DNA of 64,000 nucleotides, from positions 16,528,001 to 16,592,000 of the forward strand of contig JALMGJ010000008.1 in the NCBI GenBank assembly GCA_023362775.1. The letters are read 5' to 3'. Positions 23,487 through 34,893 of this stretch are shown in pieces. A model generated the notes under the pieces. It was given only the letters and a program-made list of their open reading frames with translations, had not been told where the DNA came from and searched no databases. The position numbers were made by a program, and so were the translations under genes. This stretch comes from Charina bottae (taxonomy: Eukaryota; Chordata; Lepidosauria; Squamata; Charinaidae). Every line of letters starts with the position of its first letter. The first letter of the stretch is position 1.

Positions 23487-26400
23487 CCCCTTCATGGATC
23501 ACTGCCTTGTTGTGGCGAAGGGGCTTGCGTAACTCAATGAAGTCAGGTCAAGAAGAACAGGTCATGATGGAGAGTTCTGACAAAACGTGGTCCAAAACTG
23601 GAGGAGGAAATGGCAAACCACTCCGGTATCCTTGCCAAGAAAACCCATGGACAGTATCAAAAGGCTAAAAGATATGACGCCGGAAGATGAGCCCCTCAGG
23701 TCGGAAGGTGTCCAAAATGCTACTGGGGAAGAGGAAAGGGCAATTCCGAGTAGCTCCAGAAAGAGTGAAACGGCTGGGCCAAAGCCGAAAGGACGCTCAG
23801 TTGTGGATGTGTCTGGAAGTGGAAGGAAAGTCCGATGCTGTAAAGAACAATATTGCACAGGAACCTGGAATGTAAGGTAAGCTGGATGTGGTCAAACATG
23901 AGATGATAAGATTGAACATCGACATCTTGGGAATCAGTGAACTAAAATGGACAGGAATGGACAAATTTAATTCAGGAGACCATTATATATACTACTGTGG
24001 GCAAGAATCCCTTAGAAGAAATGGAGTAGCTCTCATAGTCAATAAAAGAGTGGGAAAGGCAGTACTGGGGTACAACCTCAAAAACGACAGAATGCTTTCA
24101 GTTCGAATCCAAGGCAAACCATTCAACATCACAGTGATCCAAGTCTATGCCCCAACCACTGATGCCAAAGCTGAAGTTGACCGGTTCTATGAAGACCTAC
24201 AACATCTTCTAGAACTAACACCAAAAAAAGATGTCCTTTTCATCATAGGGGACTGGAATGCTAAAGTAGGAAGTCAAGAAATAACCAGAATAACAGGCAA
24301 GTTCGGCCTCAGAGTACAAAATGAAGCAGGGCAAAGGCTAATAGAGTTTTGTCAAGAGAACGCGCTGGTCATAGCAAACACTCTTTTCCAACAACACAAG
24401 AGACGACTCTACACATGGACATCACCAGATGGTCAATACCGAAATCAGATTGATTATATACTTTGCAGCCAAAGATGGAGAAGCTCTATACAATCAGCAA
24501 AAACAAGACCTGGAGCTGACTGTGGCTCAGATCATGAGCTTCTTATCGCAAAATTTAGGCTTAAATTGAAGAACGTAGAGAAAACCACTAGACCACTCAG
24601 GTATGACCTAAATCATATCCTTTATGAATATACAGTGGAGGTGAGGAATAGATTTAAAGGATTAGATCTGGTAGACAGAGTGCCTGAAGAACTATGGATG
24701 GAGGTTCGTAACATTGTACAGGAGGCAGCAACTAAAACCATCCCAAAGAAAAAGAAATGCAAGAAAGCAAAGTGGCTAACTGATGAGGCTTTACAATTAG
24801 CTGAGGAAAGAAGGGAAGCAAAAGGCAAGGGAGAAAGGGAAAGATATAAACAACTGAATGCAGAATTCCAGAGAATAGCAAGGAGAGATAAGAAGGCCTT
24901 CTTAAATGAACAATGCAAAGAAATCGAGGAAAACAATAGAATGGGGAAGACTAGAGATCTCTTCAAGAAAATCGGAGATATCAAGGGAACATTTTGTGCA
25001 AAGATGGGCATGATAAAGGACAAAAAAAGGCAGGGACCTAACAGAAGCAGAAGAGATTAAGAAGAGGTGGCAAGAATACACAGAAGAACTATACAAGAAA
25101 GATCTTAATATCCCTGATAAATACAATGGTGTGGTCACTGACCTTGAGCCAGACATCCTAGAGAGTGAAGTCAAGTGGGCCTTAGGAAGCATTACTAACA
25201 ACAAAGCTAGCGGAGAAGACAGTATCCCAGCTGAGCTATTTAAAATCCTAAAAGATGATGCTGTTAAAGTGCTGCACTCAATATGCCAACAAATTTGGAA
25301 AACTCAACAGTTGTCACAGGATTGGAAAAGGTCAGTTTACGTTCCAATTCCAAAGAAGGGCAATGCCAAAGAATGTTCAAACAACCGTACAATTGCGCTC
25401 ATTTCACATGCTAGCAAGGTTATGCTCAAAATCCTACAAGCTAGGCTTCAGCAGTATGTGAACCGAGAACTACCAGAAGTGCAAGCTGGGCTTCGAAGAG
25501 GCAGAGGAACTAGAGATCAGATTGCCAACATTCGCTGGATCATGGAAAAAGCAAGAGAGTTCCAGAAAAACATCTACTTCTGCTTCATTGACTACGTTAA
25601 AGCCTTTGATTGTGTGGATCACAACAAACTGTGGCAAAGTCTTAAAGAGATGGGAGTACCAGACCACCTTACCTGTCTCCTGAGAAACCTGTATGCGAGT
25701 CAAGAAGCAACAGTTAGAACCGGACATGGAACAACCGACTGGTTCAAAATTGGGAAAGGAGTACGACAAGGCTGTATATTATCACCCTGCTTATTTAACT
25801 TATATGCAGAGTACATCATGAGAAATGCCGGGCTGTATGAATCACAAGCCGGAGTTAAGATTGCCAGGAGAAATATCAACAACCTCAGATATGCAGAGGA
25901 TACCACCCTAATGGCAGAAAGTGAAGAGGAACTAAAGAGCCTCTTGATGAGGGTGAAAGGAGAGAGTGCAAAAGCTGGCTTGAAACTCAACATTAAAAAA
26001 AACCCAGATCATGGCATCTGGTCCCATCACTTCCTGGCAAATAGAAGGGGAAGAAATGGAAGCTTTTATTTTATTTTCTTGGGCTCCAAGATCACCGCAG
26101 ACGGTGACTGCAGCCATGAAATTAAAAGACGCTTGCTCCTTGGGAGGAAAGCTATGGCAAACCTAGACAGCATATTAAAAAGCAGAGACATCATCTTGCC
26201 AACAAAGGTCCGTATAGTTAAAGCTATGGTTTTTCCAGTAGTAATGTATGGCTGTGAGAGTTGGACCATAAGGAAGGCTGAGCGCCGAAGAATTGATGCT
26301 TTCGAACTGTGGTGCTGGAGAAGACTCTTGAGAGTCCCTTGGACTGCAAGGAGTTCAAACCAGTCAATCCTAAAGGAAATCAACCCTGACTGCTCATTGG

Positions 26401-26676
26401 AAGGACAGATGCTGAAGCTGAAGCTCAAATACTTTGGCCACCTAATGCGAAGAGAGGACTCACTGGAAAAGACCCTGATGCTGGGAAAGACTGAAGGCAA
26501 AAGGAGAAGGGGACGGCAGAGGATGAGATGGTTAGATAGCATCACCGATGTAATGAACATGAATTTGAGTAAACTCCGAGAGACAGTGGAGGACAGGAAG
26601 GCCTGGCGTGCTATGTTCCATGAGGTCACGAAGAGTTGGACACGACTAAATGACTGAACAACAACAACAACAAAAC
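23487..26676 (+). mobile_element. BovB (RTE) LINE, near full length
   Basis: It starts CCCCTTCATGGATCACTGCC in the 5' UTR and ends GGACACGACTAAATGACTG plus an (AAC)n tail. An 8-bp repeat, GTTTGTTT, at 23479-23486 and 26677-26684 is the probable TSD. At about 3.2 kb it is the usual BovB length. The protein combines an apurinic-type endonuclease and a reverse transcriptase in one ORF. This copy belongs to the subfamily whose protein ends WTRLND, unlike the two other BovB copies here. Confidence 0.95.
23587..26657 (+). pseudogene. BovB endonuclease-reverse transcriptase, inactivated
   Basis: The N-terminal segment (23587-23880) ends at CTGGNVR, where about 14 nt are missing and the frame shifts. 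The endonuclease continues at 23888-25060 with NIDILGISELKWTGMD, GDWNAKVGS and SDHELL. Near 25028 the run GACAAAAAAAGG contains an indel that breaks the ORF. The RT resumes at 25131-26657 with FIDYVKAFDCVDH and GVRQGCILSP. The catalytic motif reads YAED where YADD is expected, replacing the first of the two metal-binding aspartates. Around 26000-26080 about 25 residues are scrambled between two compensating frameshifts before FLGSKITADGDC. The C terminus is complete. The element cannot make active protein. Confidence 0.93.
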
Positions 26677-26684
26677 GTTTGTTT

Positions 26685-27189
26685 ATAAATGATATAACAA
26701 ATGATCATTTTTAGCCACCCAAGCTGTAATTTTATATGACTAGTGAGAATCAAAAATAGTTCAAAGAAACTCACTAGTGTTGTGTTATGCAGAACTGATA
26801 AAAACTCCACTAGGAACAACTTATAATGGTTTCTTATAACATAACTTTTTAATGTCACAAAAAGAGAGAATCCTATATTAATTTAGTCTGCCAACAGAAA
26901 CACAACCATATGTGATACTCTGTGCTAATGAAAGAAAAGGGATGTGTATTACAAAGAATACACTGCCATCTATTGGATGTCACTGTTTTATTGATTTTTT
27001 TTTCTTTTTCCCTTGTGGAATCATCCAAGCCAAACAAAGTAAATCCTGTGTCTCATATGATTTTCTTTTCTTTTTTTTAATAGAAGATTTACTGATAACT
27101 CTCTGAAAACTATTCTGTTTTCACAGCAGTACATGTTCTTCATAGCAACATTTTTGTCTCTAAATTCCACCACCATCAAATTATATGGG
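26685..27189. other. No gene seen
   Basis: AT-rich flank of the BovB with T-rich runs; nothing recognisable. Confidence 0.6.
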
Positions 27190-27313
27190 GAAAAATAAAT
27201 AAATATAAATAATATAAATATAAATATAAATATAAATATAAATATAAATATAAATATAAATATAAATATAAATATAAATATAAATATAAATATAAATATA
27301 AATATAAATATAA
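27190..27313. repeat. (AAATAT)n hexanucleotide microsatellite
   Basis: About 17 copies of AAATAT, probably grown from the (AAAT)n tail of the minus-strand L2 that follows. Confidence 0.95.
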
Positions 27314-27315
27314 AA

Positions 27316-28300
27316 TTTATAGGCTGCCTATTTCGTATATATGATATATGATTCTGGGTGGCTCACAATTAAAACAGAATAAAAACAGTGAAAAAACAAC
27401 CAGAGTTAAAAACAACAAAATTGACACAAAAATATCAGCCAAGAGAGTCACAAACACTCAAATAATGACACTGGCTCATTCATGCTGTCAGGGCTCACCC
27501 TCACCCAGGCTTGATGGCAAAGCCAGGTTTTTAGTGCCTTGTGAAAGGCCAGCAGGGTTGGGGCAAGTCTAATTTCTTTGGGGATGATGTTCCACAGGGC
27601 AGGTGCCATGGTAGAAAAGGCTCTCCTCCTGGGGTCCTGACAGATGACAGTCTCTCACAGATGGGACCCGGAGCATGCCTTTCCTGCTAGATCTAACGGG
27701 ATAGCTAGACACCACTGGGGAGAGTTGGTCCTATAAGTAACCTGGCCCCAAGCCATGAAGACTTTAAAGGTAACCACCAGCACCTTGAATTGCACCTGGA
27801 AGCATACTGGTAGCTAATGCAGCTTGTGGAGCAGAGGTGTCACATATGCCAAATGACCAGCATCCATAACTGCCCATGCTGCCATATTTTGCACCAGTTG
27901 AAGTCTCTGAATACTCTTCAAGATCAGCCCCATGTAGACTGCATTGCAGTAATCCATTTGGGAGTTGACTAAGGTGTAAGTGACTGTGAGCAAGGCCCTC
28001 CAGGCCAGAATTAGTGCAACTGGTGCACAACACCAAGCTATGCAAAGGCCCCTTTGGCCACAGCTGCCAGCTGCTCATCAAGCAGGAGCCTCAAATCCAG
28101 TAGGATCCCCAGATTGCACATGTGTGATCCAGATCTGAAATCTAATCACATATTTTAAGTTAGTCCTAAACCAGAGGGTCCTAAAACCCAAAGCTACTCA
28201 ATCTTACTAGGGTTGAGCCAAAATCTGTTGTTCCCCATCCAATCCCTCACAGACTCCAGACACTGAGACAGGATTTCCACAGCATCACTTATACTATTTT
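27316..28300 (-). mobile_element. L2-type LINE, C-terminal RT region and 3' UTR
   Basis: On the minus strand, broken frames give pieces matching the other L2 copies: LLDEQLAAVAKGAF (28030-28080), LQLVQNMAAWAVMDAG, VTPLL, PVCFQVQFKVLVVTFK (27765-27815), RRRAFSTMAPALWN (27580-27640) and TLLAFHKALKTW. The 3' end lies at 27316 beside the microsatellite. Many stops and frameshifts show an old copy. Upstream parts of the ORF are absent or unrecognisable beyond 28300. Confidence 0.85.
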
Positions 28301-28733
28301 ATCATAATATCAAACATAATACATTGCTAAGGCACATGAAATACTGAAATTCTGTCAGGTATTCATGCATAGACTGCATGACTTATTTCACAAGCAGTAG
28401 CACTGAACGGCTTCTCTGTGCTGTGAAGATAAAATAATCTCAAGGCAGTTTATGACTTCCAATTTTTAACAGTGCTGTAAAGCTATATTAAAATTGTTTT
28501 ACTAGTGCTGTTCTGAGGAAATGAAACTTATTTTGAGGTTTAGTGAGTGGTCAATTGCTACTTAACCAGTAGAGTGGGAGAGGGGTTAACATATAACCAT
28601 GAAATTTACATTCGAATCTGAAATCTGATGATCTTCTCAATTAAGCATGTGATCCAGATCTAAAATCTAATCACATATTTTAAGGTAGTCCAAAACCCTA
28701 TGAACCATAAGTTATGTTATAAGTTAAGTTAGT
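28301..28733. other. No gene seen
   Basis: A near-duplicate phrase, GTGATCCAGATCTGAAATCTAATCACATATTTTAA, described here by its words: GATCCAGATCT and TAATCACATATTTTAA, occurs at about 28124-28158 and 28650-28684. It is a short dispersed direct repeat. Nothing else is recognised. Confidence 0.5.
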
Positions 28734-28745
28734 CCTAAACCATAT

Positions 28746-29067
28746 AGGGGTGCGATGGCTCAGTAGTTAAGACACCAGGCTTGTCGATTGGAAGGTTGGC
28801 GGTTCAAGACCCGAGCGCCACGTGACGGAGTGAGCTCCCACACTCGCCCCAGCTCTTGCCAACCTATCAATTCGAAAGCATGCAAGTGCAAGTAGATAAA
28901 TAGGTACCACTTCGGTGGGATGGTAACAGTGTTCCGCGTGCGTCATGCTGGCCACATGACCGTGGAAGCATCTTTGGACAACGCTGGCTCTTTGGCTAAC
29001 AAACGGAGATGAGCACCGGCTCCAAGAGTCAGACACGACTGTGTGGGGGAACCTTTACATTTACTTA
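28746..29067 (+). mobile_element. Sauria SINE, full length
   Basis: Head GATGGCTCAGTAGTTAAG, middle CAATTCGAAAGCATGC and GGTACCACTTCGGTGGG, end GAGTCAGACACGACTG with an ACCTTTACATTTA tail. A perfect 12-bp TSD, CCTAAACCATAT, lies at 28734-28745 and 29068-29079. The B box reads GGTTCAAGACC. Confidence 0.95.
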
Positions 29068-29079
29068 CCTAAACCATAT

Positions 29080-30295
29080 TTAGTCATTTCTTCCACGTGT
29101 ACAATGATCATGTGTAGACAGAGAGGTATATACAAAACAACTTTATATGCATTCTAGCATATCTTCCTATGTCATCTGTCACTTCAAGTTCTTCCCAGGC
29201 CATGCTTTTGATATTTAAAAGGAAACAAATCTGTTTCTCATATGTCTTTGCACAGAAGTGTCTTTAAAAATAGTATTTTAGCTACTGACTTAAGGAAAAT
29301 AAAAAGATTATAAAGATTAAGGCCTAAAGAGAAAGAGATATTCTATAAACAGTAAAAAAAAATCTTGAGGGTATTTCAACTGTCAATATATAGAACCCAG
29401 TGAAGTATGTAACAGGAATCCTACAACTATGCATCTTGATTTATCCTATTACATGTTGGAGGCATATAACCATATATATTAGACACTGCTCTGATCATGC
29501 AATCTTTTTGTTGTTGCTGTTCCGAGATGTTGATCAGTCTGAAGATGTATTTCAATTTTCAAGCTCAGAATTGTTTCTGAAGGCTTCTGAAAAATAAAAG
29601 TCAACCAAGACCTATATTCAGTGGATATTTTTCATCACAGAAGTTCTGAATTACAACAGAACATTGCGTTTTTAAAAAAAATAGGAACTCTATGTACCTT
29701 AGGAAGTTACAAACTGAATTATGTCAAGTTCTGTTATTTATCCAACTGCTTATGATATTATAAAATGTTGATGAATATTTTTAACTCCTCAGAAGCAAAC
29801 ATTTAATGATAGAATTTTTGGCTATTGATATTTGGTTGGAAATGCTATCTAACAATGATGTTTTCATGTCAGTTTCAGTGAAAGAAAATAAAAAATACAG
29901 GAACAGGAAGGATAAGAATGGGGCAGTATGGGTTAATTGAAGGGAAAAAAGCCTGAAAAACAGAAGCAGTAAGATGAAATCTACTAAGGTTAGATGGAAG
30001 AAGAAGAAAATTGACAAATTACTGAGAAAATGGAACAACTTTTGTATTCTCAGAGACCATTTTATTTTTCCTTTACTGATTCAAGAACTAGAACAATCAT
30101 AGATGAGCACAGACGTCTTTTGTTAGAGCACTGCAACTGTTGGCTATTAGTTTAGGGATGTACACTTTTTTTCTAAATTTCTTCTCATCTGGAATACATT
30201 TGCAGACCTGTTCACAGCAAAGCTGTATACCCTAAAGTTTGGGGTGTTTTTTACATTTTACATTTATAACTTTTACTGCTACTTCTTATGAACAC
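29080..30295. other. No gene seen
   Basis: AT-rich low-copy DNA with no feature I can support. Confidence 0.55.
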
Positions 30296-30303
30296 ATAAC
30301 AGA

Positions 30304-31096
30304 AGAGCAGGTGGCAGTCGTGGCCAGAAGGGCCTTTGCACAGCTTCGCCCTTTCCTGGAGCGAGAGGCCCTTCGAACAGTCACTCAAGCCCTGGTCATC
30401 TCCCATATAGACTATTGTAATGCGCTCTACATGGGGCTACCCTTGAAGAATGTCCGGAAGCTTCAACTGGTTCAGAATGCGGCCACGCGGGCGATTTTAG
30501 GTGCTTCAAGATCAGCACATATAACACCTTTGCTCCGCGAGCTGCATTGGGTTCCAGTCTGCTTCCGGATTCAATTCAAGGTGTTGGTTATCACCCTTAA
30601 AGCCCTACATGGCATGGGTCCAGGTTACCTGACTCATCCCTATCACATCAACCCGTCCCACCCGGTCCTGCTGAGAGGGCATGCTATGAGCCCCATCTGT
30701 AAGAGAGTTCTATCTGACGGGGTCCAGGAGGCGTGCCTTCTCTGCAGTAGCCCCCGCCCTTTGGAATATTCTTCCCCCTGAAATAAGATTGGCCCCCTCT
30801 CTCCTGGACTTTAGAAAAAATCTAAAGACCTGGTTTTGCCATCGTGCTTGGGGAGGGGAGGGAAATAGCCAGTCTTGGGGTTGGCTGATTGCTTAGACCT
30901 ACTTTGACCAACCTTCCGACCATGGGATAGTAAGAACTGCCATTTTTAGGATCAAATTGTATGAGATATTTTATTGAATTTTTGTAGTATTTATGTTTTT
31001 ATTGATTTTAAACTTATGCTGTGAACCGCCCAGGGTCCCTCCTTGTGGGGGAGATGGGCGGGATATAAATATGTTTATAAATAAATAAATAAATAA
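30304..31096 (+). mobile_element. L2-type LINE, 5'-truncated, readable C-terminal RT
   Basis: An open frame (30239-30781) carries the C-terminal part of an L2 RT: EEQVAVVARRAFAQLRPF, VISHIDYCNALYMGLPL, LQLVQNAATRAILGAS and HITPLLRELHWVPVC. It then shifts frame near SPRPLEYSSP. The 3' end has GAACCGCCCAGGGTCC, GATGGGCGGGATATAAAT and (AAAT)n. An 8-bp repeat, ATAACAGA, at 30296-30303 and 31097-31104 is a possible TSD. The catalytic YADD region is not included, so this is a dead-on-arrival copy, though less decayed than most L2 here. Confidence 0.9.
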
Positions 31097-31104
31097 ATAA
31101 CAGA

Positions 31105-32309
31105 CATTCATTTCAATAAGGAAGAGACTCCCTTCTGCAATGTGCAAGCATGTATGATGGAATCATTGTGAATATTGTTGCTTGCATCAAGTTGCAGGAT
31201 GACAATTTTTCCTACTAGATTATTATATGTTTTCATCTGCAACCCCTGGATAGCAATAGAATTAATTAAATCAACATTTTATGTAAAGGGAATGTGTAGC
31301 ATACTATTAGAAGCTTTTCAGAAGATTGCTATTTTTGTGGAAATCGGGGAATAGGACCTCTGGAGATGGGGCAGAATAAATAAGAGTTAAGAAATTAGAA
31401 GAACATATAGGTTGCTCATTGCAGGCAGAAAGGTTACATAAATTACTGCACAAAAGCAACTTTACCCAGTGGAGAGGGGACAGCAGTACAAAAGTTAGGA
31501 AACTATGCAAAGAGAGGAGGAAAGGCAAGATAAAAAGAGTAGATCCAAGCAATGTTAAAAAAAAGTACACAAAGAGGAGAGGCTGAACCAGAAAGGAAAC
31601 AGGTGACAAGGATTAAATAGAGAAAAATAAGTTTAGGAAGAGCAATTTGAAGATAAAAGGAAACTTTGGGGGTTAGGGGGGAACTACAGAAAGAAAAAAC
31701 AGTAGGAATGAGGAAAAAACAGTACAGGCTTCCCCTTTCCCTGAAACAGAAGGAAAGAACAGATGACTCAGAAGTAAAGAGAGAGAAGGGGAAAAGTAGA
31801 GATGTGTCTGTTTATAGTAGATCTGTGCTTTAGGGATTCTTCTTTCCAAAGCAAAAGAGAAGTGGAGCAAACAAACAGTACAAGGCAACAGACGTTTTGG
31901 TCTGCAGAAAATGAGCCAATGGAAAAATCAGCTGGCAGAACCAGTGGGGGCTGTGGCCAGAGGAGGCAAGAGGAGCAATGGAGAATGAAGAAACAGACTT
32001 GACCCAGATAAACCAGGAAGGGTGAAGTATAATAAAGCAGTTGGAAGATATCCAGCCTGCATAGAAGGAATGATTAGTGTCAAAAAAGCTACATTTTGCA
32101 GTTCCAGTAGTAAAAGGGATGTGTTAAGACTGAATCTCCAAACTGAACTTTTGCATAGCCTTGTTCAGTGGTGGGTGAATAGGATGCCCTCTTCAACAAA
32201 AGTCTTCTTGTGTCAAGCTGTAGATAAGTGGATACATACTGTATATGAGTGGTCCCACTCCTTTTCCATGTTAAGAAGGTGACAGAGTTAGAATATGAGT
32301 CCTCCTCCT

Positions 32310-32310
<1 letters not shown>
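31105..32310. other. No gene seen; purine-rich plus strand
   Basis: 31300-31990 is strongly purine-biased on the plus strand (AGAGAGGAGGAAAGG-type words), which creates serine/phenylalanine/leucine-rich frames on the minus strand. No gene or named repeat is recognised. Confidence 0.5.
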
Positions 32311-32341
<31 letters not shown>

Positions 32342-32342
32342 T
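32311..32342. repeat. (ACT)n microsatellite
   Basis: About ten CTA/ACT units, directly preceded by CCTCCTCCTC. Confidence 0.95.
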
Positions 32343-32435
32343 GGTTGGTCGCACACTCAGCCAGATGTTTAGTCTGGATTTGGCATTCTTGTCCACCTAT
32401 AGAGTCCTTTCCAAGGACCTGGGATAGGCAGATGT

Positions 32436-32438
<3 letters not shown>

Positions 32439-32480
<42 letters not shown>

Positions 32481-32481
32481 T
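32439..32481. repeat. (AAT)n microsatellite
   Basis: About 14 AAT units, after a 95-bp spacer from the (ACT)n. The spacer (GGTTGGTCGCACACTCAGCC...) looks like a retroelement 3' end that uses the AAT run as its tail, but I cannot name it. Confidence 0.95.
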
Positions 32482-32555
32482 AGGTTTAAAGGCCTCCCAA
32501 CTCCAGAACAACCCTGAATGGGTTACACTGAAAAAATAGAAAACAATAAAAAGAG

Positions 32556-33211
32556 ATGGCTGTTGTGGGTCTTCCGGGCTGTGTGGCCATGTTCTGGAAG
32601 TTGTGGTTCCTAACGTTTCGCCAGCATCTGTGGCCAGCATCTTCAGAGGGCAGGAGCACAGATAGAAGCAATCATCACAGATCTTCAGTAGCTGAACATG
32701 CTCTCAAGCAAACGGGACACAAAATCCTATTTGAAAACACAGAAATACTGGACAACACCAAAAGCCACTACACCAGATTATACAGAGAAGCCACTGAAAT
32801 TCACAAACACCAGCACAGTTACAATAAAAAAGAAGAAAGTTTAAAAATTAGCAAAACCTGGCTACCAGTCCTGAAAAACACAGCCTGCAAAAGGTCAATG
32901 AACTCAGTCCAACCACCAGGACATGGGAATACTTCTCACAATGAACATGCTAATCACGCTCATCAGCCACTCGTTAACATTTCAACACAACAAAAAACCC
33001 CACCTAATCTCCTATAATTTAGCTCTATAAATAGAACATTGCCACTCTACCTGGGCACAGAGATTTTGCTTCTATCTGTGCTCCTGCCCTCTGAAGATGC
33101 TGGCCACAGATGCTGGCGAAACGTTAGGAACCACAACTTCCAGAACACGGCCACACAGCCCGGAAGACCCAGAACAGCCATTGAACTCCGGCCGTGAAAG
33201 CCTTCGACAAT
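32556..33211 (+). mobile_element. Penelope-like element, 656 bp, inverted terminal arms and TSD
   Basis: The left arm (32556-32668) and right arm (33069-33181) are reverse complements over 113 bp with about two mismatches. The right arm is followed by a 30-bp end piece that includes GGCCGTGAAAGCCTTCGAC. A perfect 13-bp TSD, ACAATAAAAAGAG, lies at 32543-32555 and 33212-33224. Between the arms an open frame (to 33017) encodes the C-terminal part of a Penelope GIY-YIG endonuclease domain: VAEHALKQTGHKI, then a YTRLYREATEIHKH block and TWLPVLKN. The reverse transcriptase is missing. Penelope-like elements are known for terminal repeats in direct or inverted orientation. Confidence 0.88.
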
Positions 33212-33289
33212 ACAATAAAAAGAGAATTCCATGCATCCAGACAAACCATACTCCACATAAACTAACTGACAGGGGTTCCACAAGCACCC

Positions 33290-33500
33290 TATCCCAAGGC
33301 CTGGAAGAACAGCCCAGTTTTTAAAGACTTCTGGAACATCATCAGTCTTGGAGCCAAATGGATTTCAAGGGAGGTACTATTCCAGAAAGAAGGTGCCACA
33401 ACAGAGAATACATGTTTCCTGGATCCCGAGAGATGGCATTGTTTGATTGAGGGCCCCTGAAGCAAGCCAAAATTCATAATTTTATTCTCCAAGTAAAATT
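33290..33500 (-). mobile_element. L2-type LINE, short C-terminal RT fragment
   Basis: The minus-strand frame at 33289-33492 contains KHVFSVVAPSFWNS and MFQKSLKTGLF. These correspond to RAFSVVAPALWNKLP and AFRKALKTWLC in other L2 copies. The LINE tail is absent; the Penelope-like insertion lies just to the left. Confidence 0.75.
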
Positions 33501-34444
33501 AGGGTGTTAGCTGTATTTAGAGCCTCCATGGACAGAAAAAAAAACCCCTACTGCAACATTTCATTGGGAGATACCCCCCACCCTGATCTGAGCTTTGAAA
33601 TTAGTACCACAAGGAATATGAGGTTTAGAATTATACTTAGAATACAAATACCTTTGTTCTGTAAAATTCATATTCAGCCATGTTGGCTGTTATACCTCTC
33701 AGTCATAAGAAAATAAAATGTTGCTATTTACCTCAGTGCTTTTCTCTGATGCCTTTCTTCCCAGAGGTTGTCACACCAAATTGGCGGTACACAGTACCAC
33801 TTGATTAAAATAATTTAGGTTCCAAACAGATATGGCATGAACAGTAAAAGGGAAGGGAAAGTGTCAGAACCCCCACTGCTACATTCTATTTTCAGCATTG
33901 TAATAATATGGGATAATATAGCATAATTTATTTAATGAGTTGCAGTTAAGGAACATTTTTCCACATTATACATAATTTCTTTCCGTTATTACTTACAAGT
34001 TGCTTATTCAGAAATGTGGTTTAATATTGGATTGTTTGAGCTATATAATAAGTGATTATAGAATGTTGATATTTTAATTCCTTGTGTACAGCTCAGCAAA
34101 AACAGAGTTGTCAGCATCAAATTTCTTTCTTTTTAACCACATAAATACAAGGAAAAACAGGAAAAAGAATTATTGGACAATCAATCAATTTAATTTAATA
34201 AAAGAAAATAAAAACACAATGCAATCTTATGCATAACTACATTGAACCAAGCACTACTGAGTTCAGTGAGACACACTCCCAAGTAAATGTGCAAAGGATT
34301 TAAATCATAATAAAAAGTTCCCTTCCGAATACAGTGCCCAAGCTAAGAAAATGAATCCTGGGAATCTGATCATCTTGTTAAAGACAATTTTTATGAACAT
34401 TTATGAGTAAAAAGACAAAGGTAGAGAAATAATACATCTTTCAT
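33501..34444. other. No gene seen
   Basis: Low-copy AT-rich DNA; nothing recognised. Confidence 0.55.
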
Positions 34445-34451
34445 AGCATAA

Positions 34452-34780
34452 GGTAAAGGTAAAGGTTCCCCCCGCACATTTGTGCAGTCGTGTCCGACTC
34501 TAGGGGCCGGTGCTCATCTCCGTTTGTTAGACGAAGAGCCTGCATTGTCCGAAGACGCTTCCACGGTCATGTGGCCTCATGACGCGCACGGAACACTGTT
34601 ACCTACCCGCCAAAGTGGTACCTATTCATCTACTTGCATTTGCATGCTTTCGAATTGCTAGGTTGGCAAGAGCTGGAGCTAGTGTGGGAGCTCACTCCGC
34701 ACGCAGGGCTAGGGATTCGAACCTCCAAACTTGCAATCTTCCAATCGACAAGCCTGGCGTCTTACCCACTGAGCCACCAC
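34452..34780 (-). mobile_element. Sauria SINE, full length, minus strand
   Basis: It reads from the 3' tail (AAAGGTAAAGGTTCC, GTGTCCGACTCTAGG) to the tRNA-like head (GATTCGAACCTCC, an intact B box on the minus strand; CCCACTGAGCCACCA). A 7-bp TSD, AGCATAA, lies at 34445-34451 and 34781-34787. Confidence 0.93.
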
Positions 34781-34893
34781 AGCATAACTTCTGCTTAATA
34801 GAGTAGTATATGTTTTTCTAAATAAAAGACAATAGACTGTAAATAAATGAAGAAATACAGTTGAGTCAAAATCTTTATTGTAAGCATATACTA

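Noticed and set aside
32089..32640. 183-codon minus-strand frame with leucine and serine runs
   Set aside because: Two trinucleotide repeats plus a Penelope-like terminal arm; no continuous domain.
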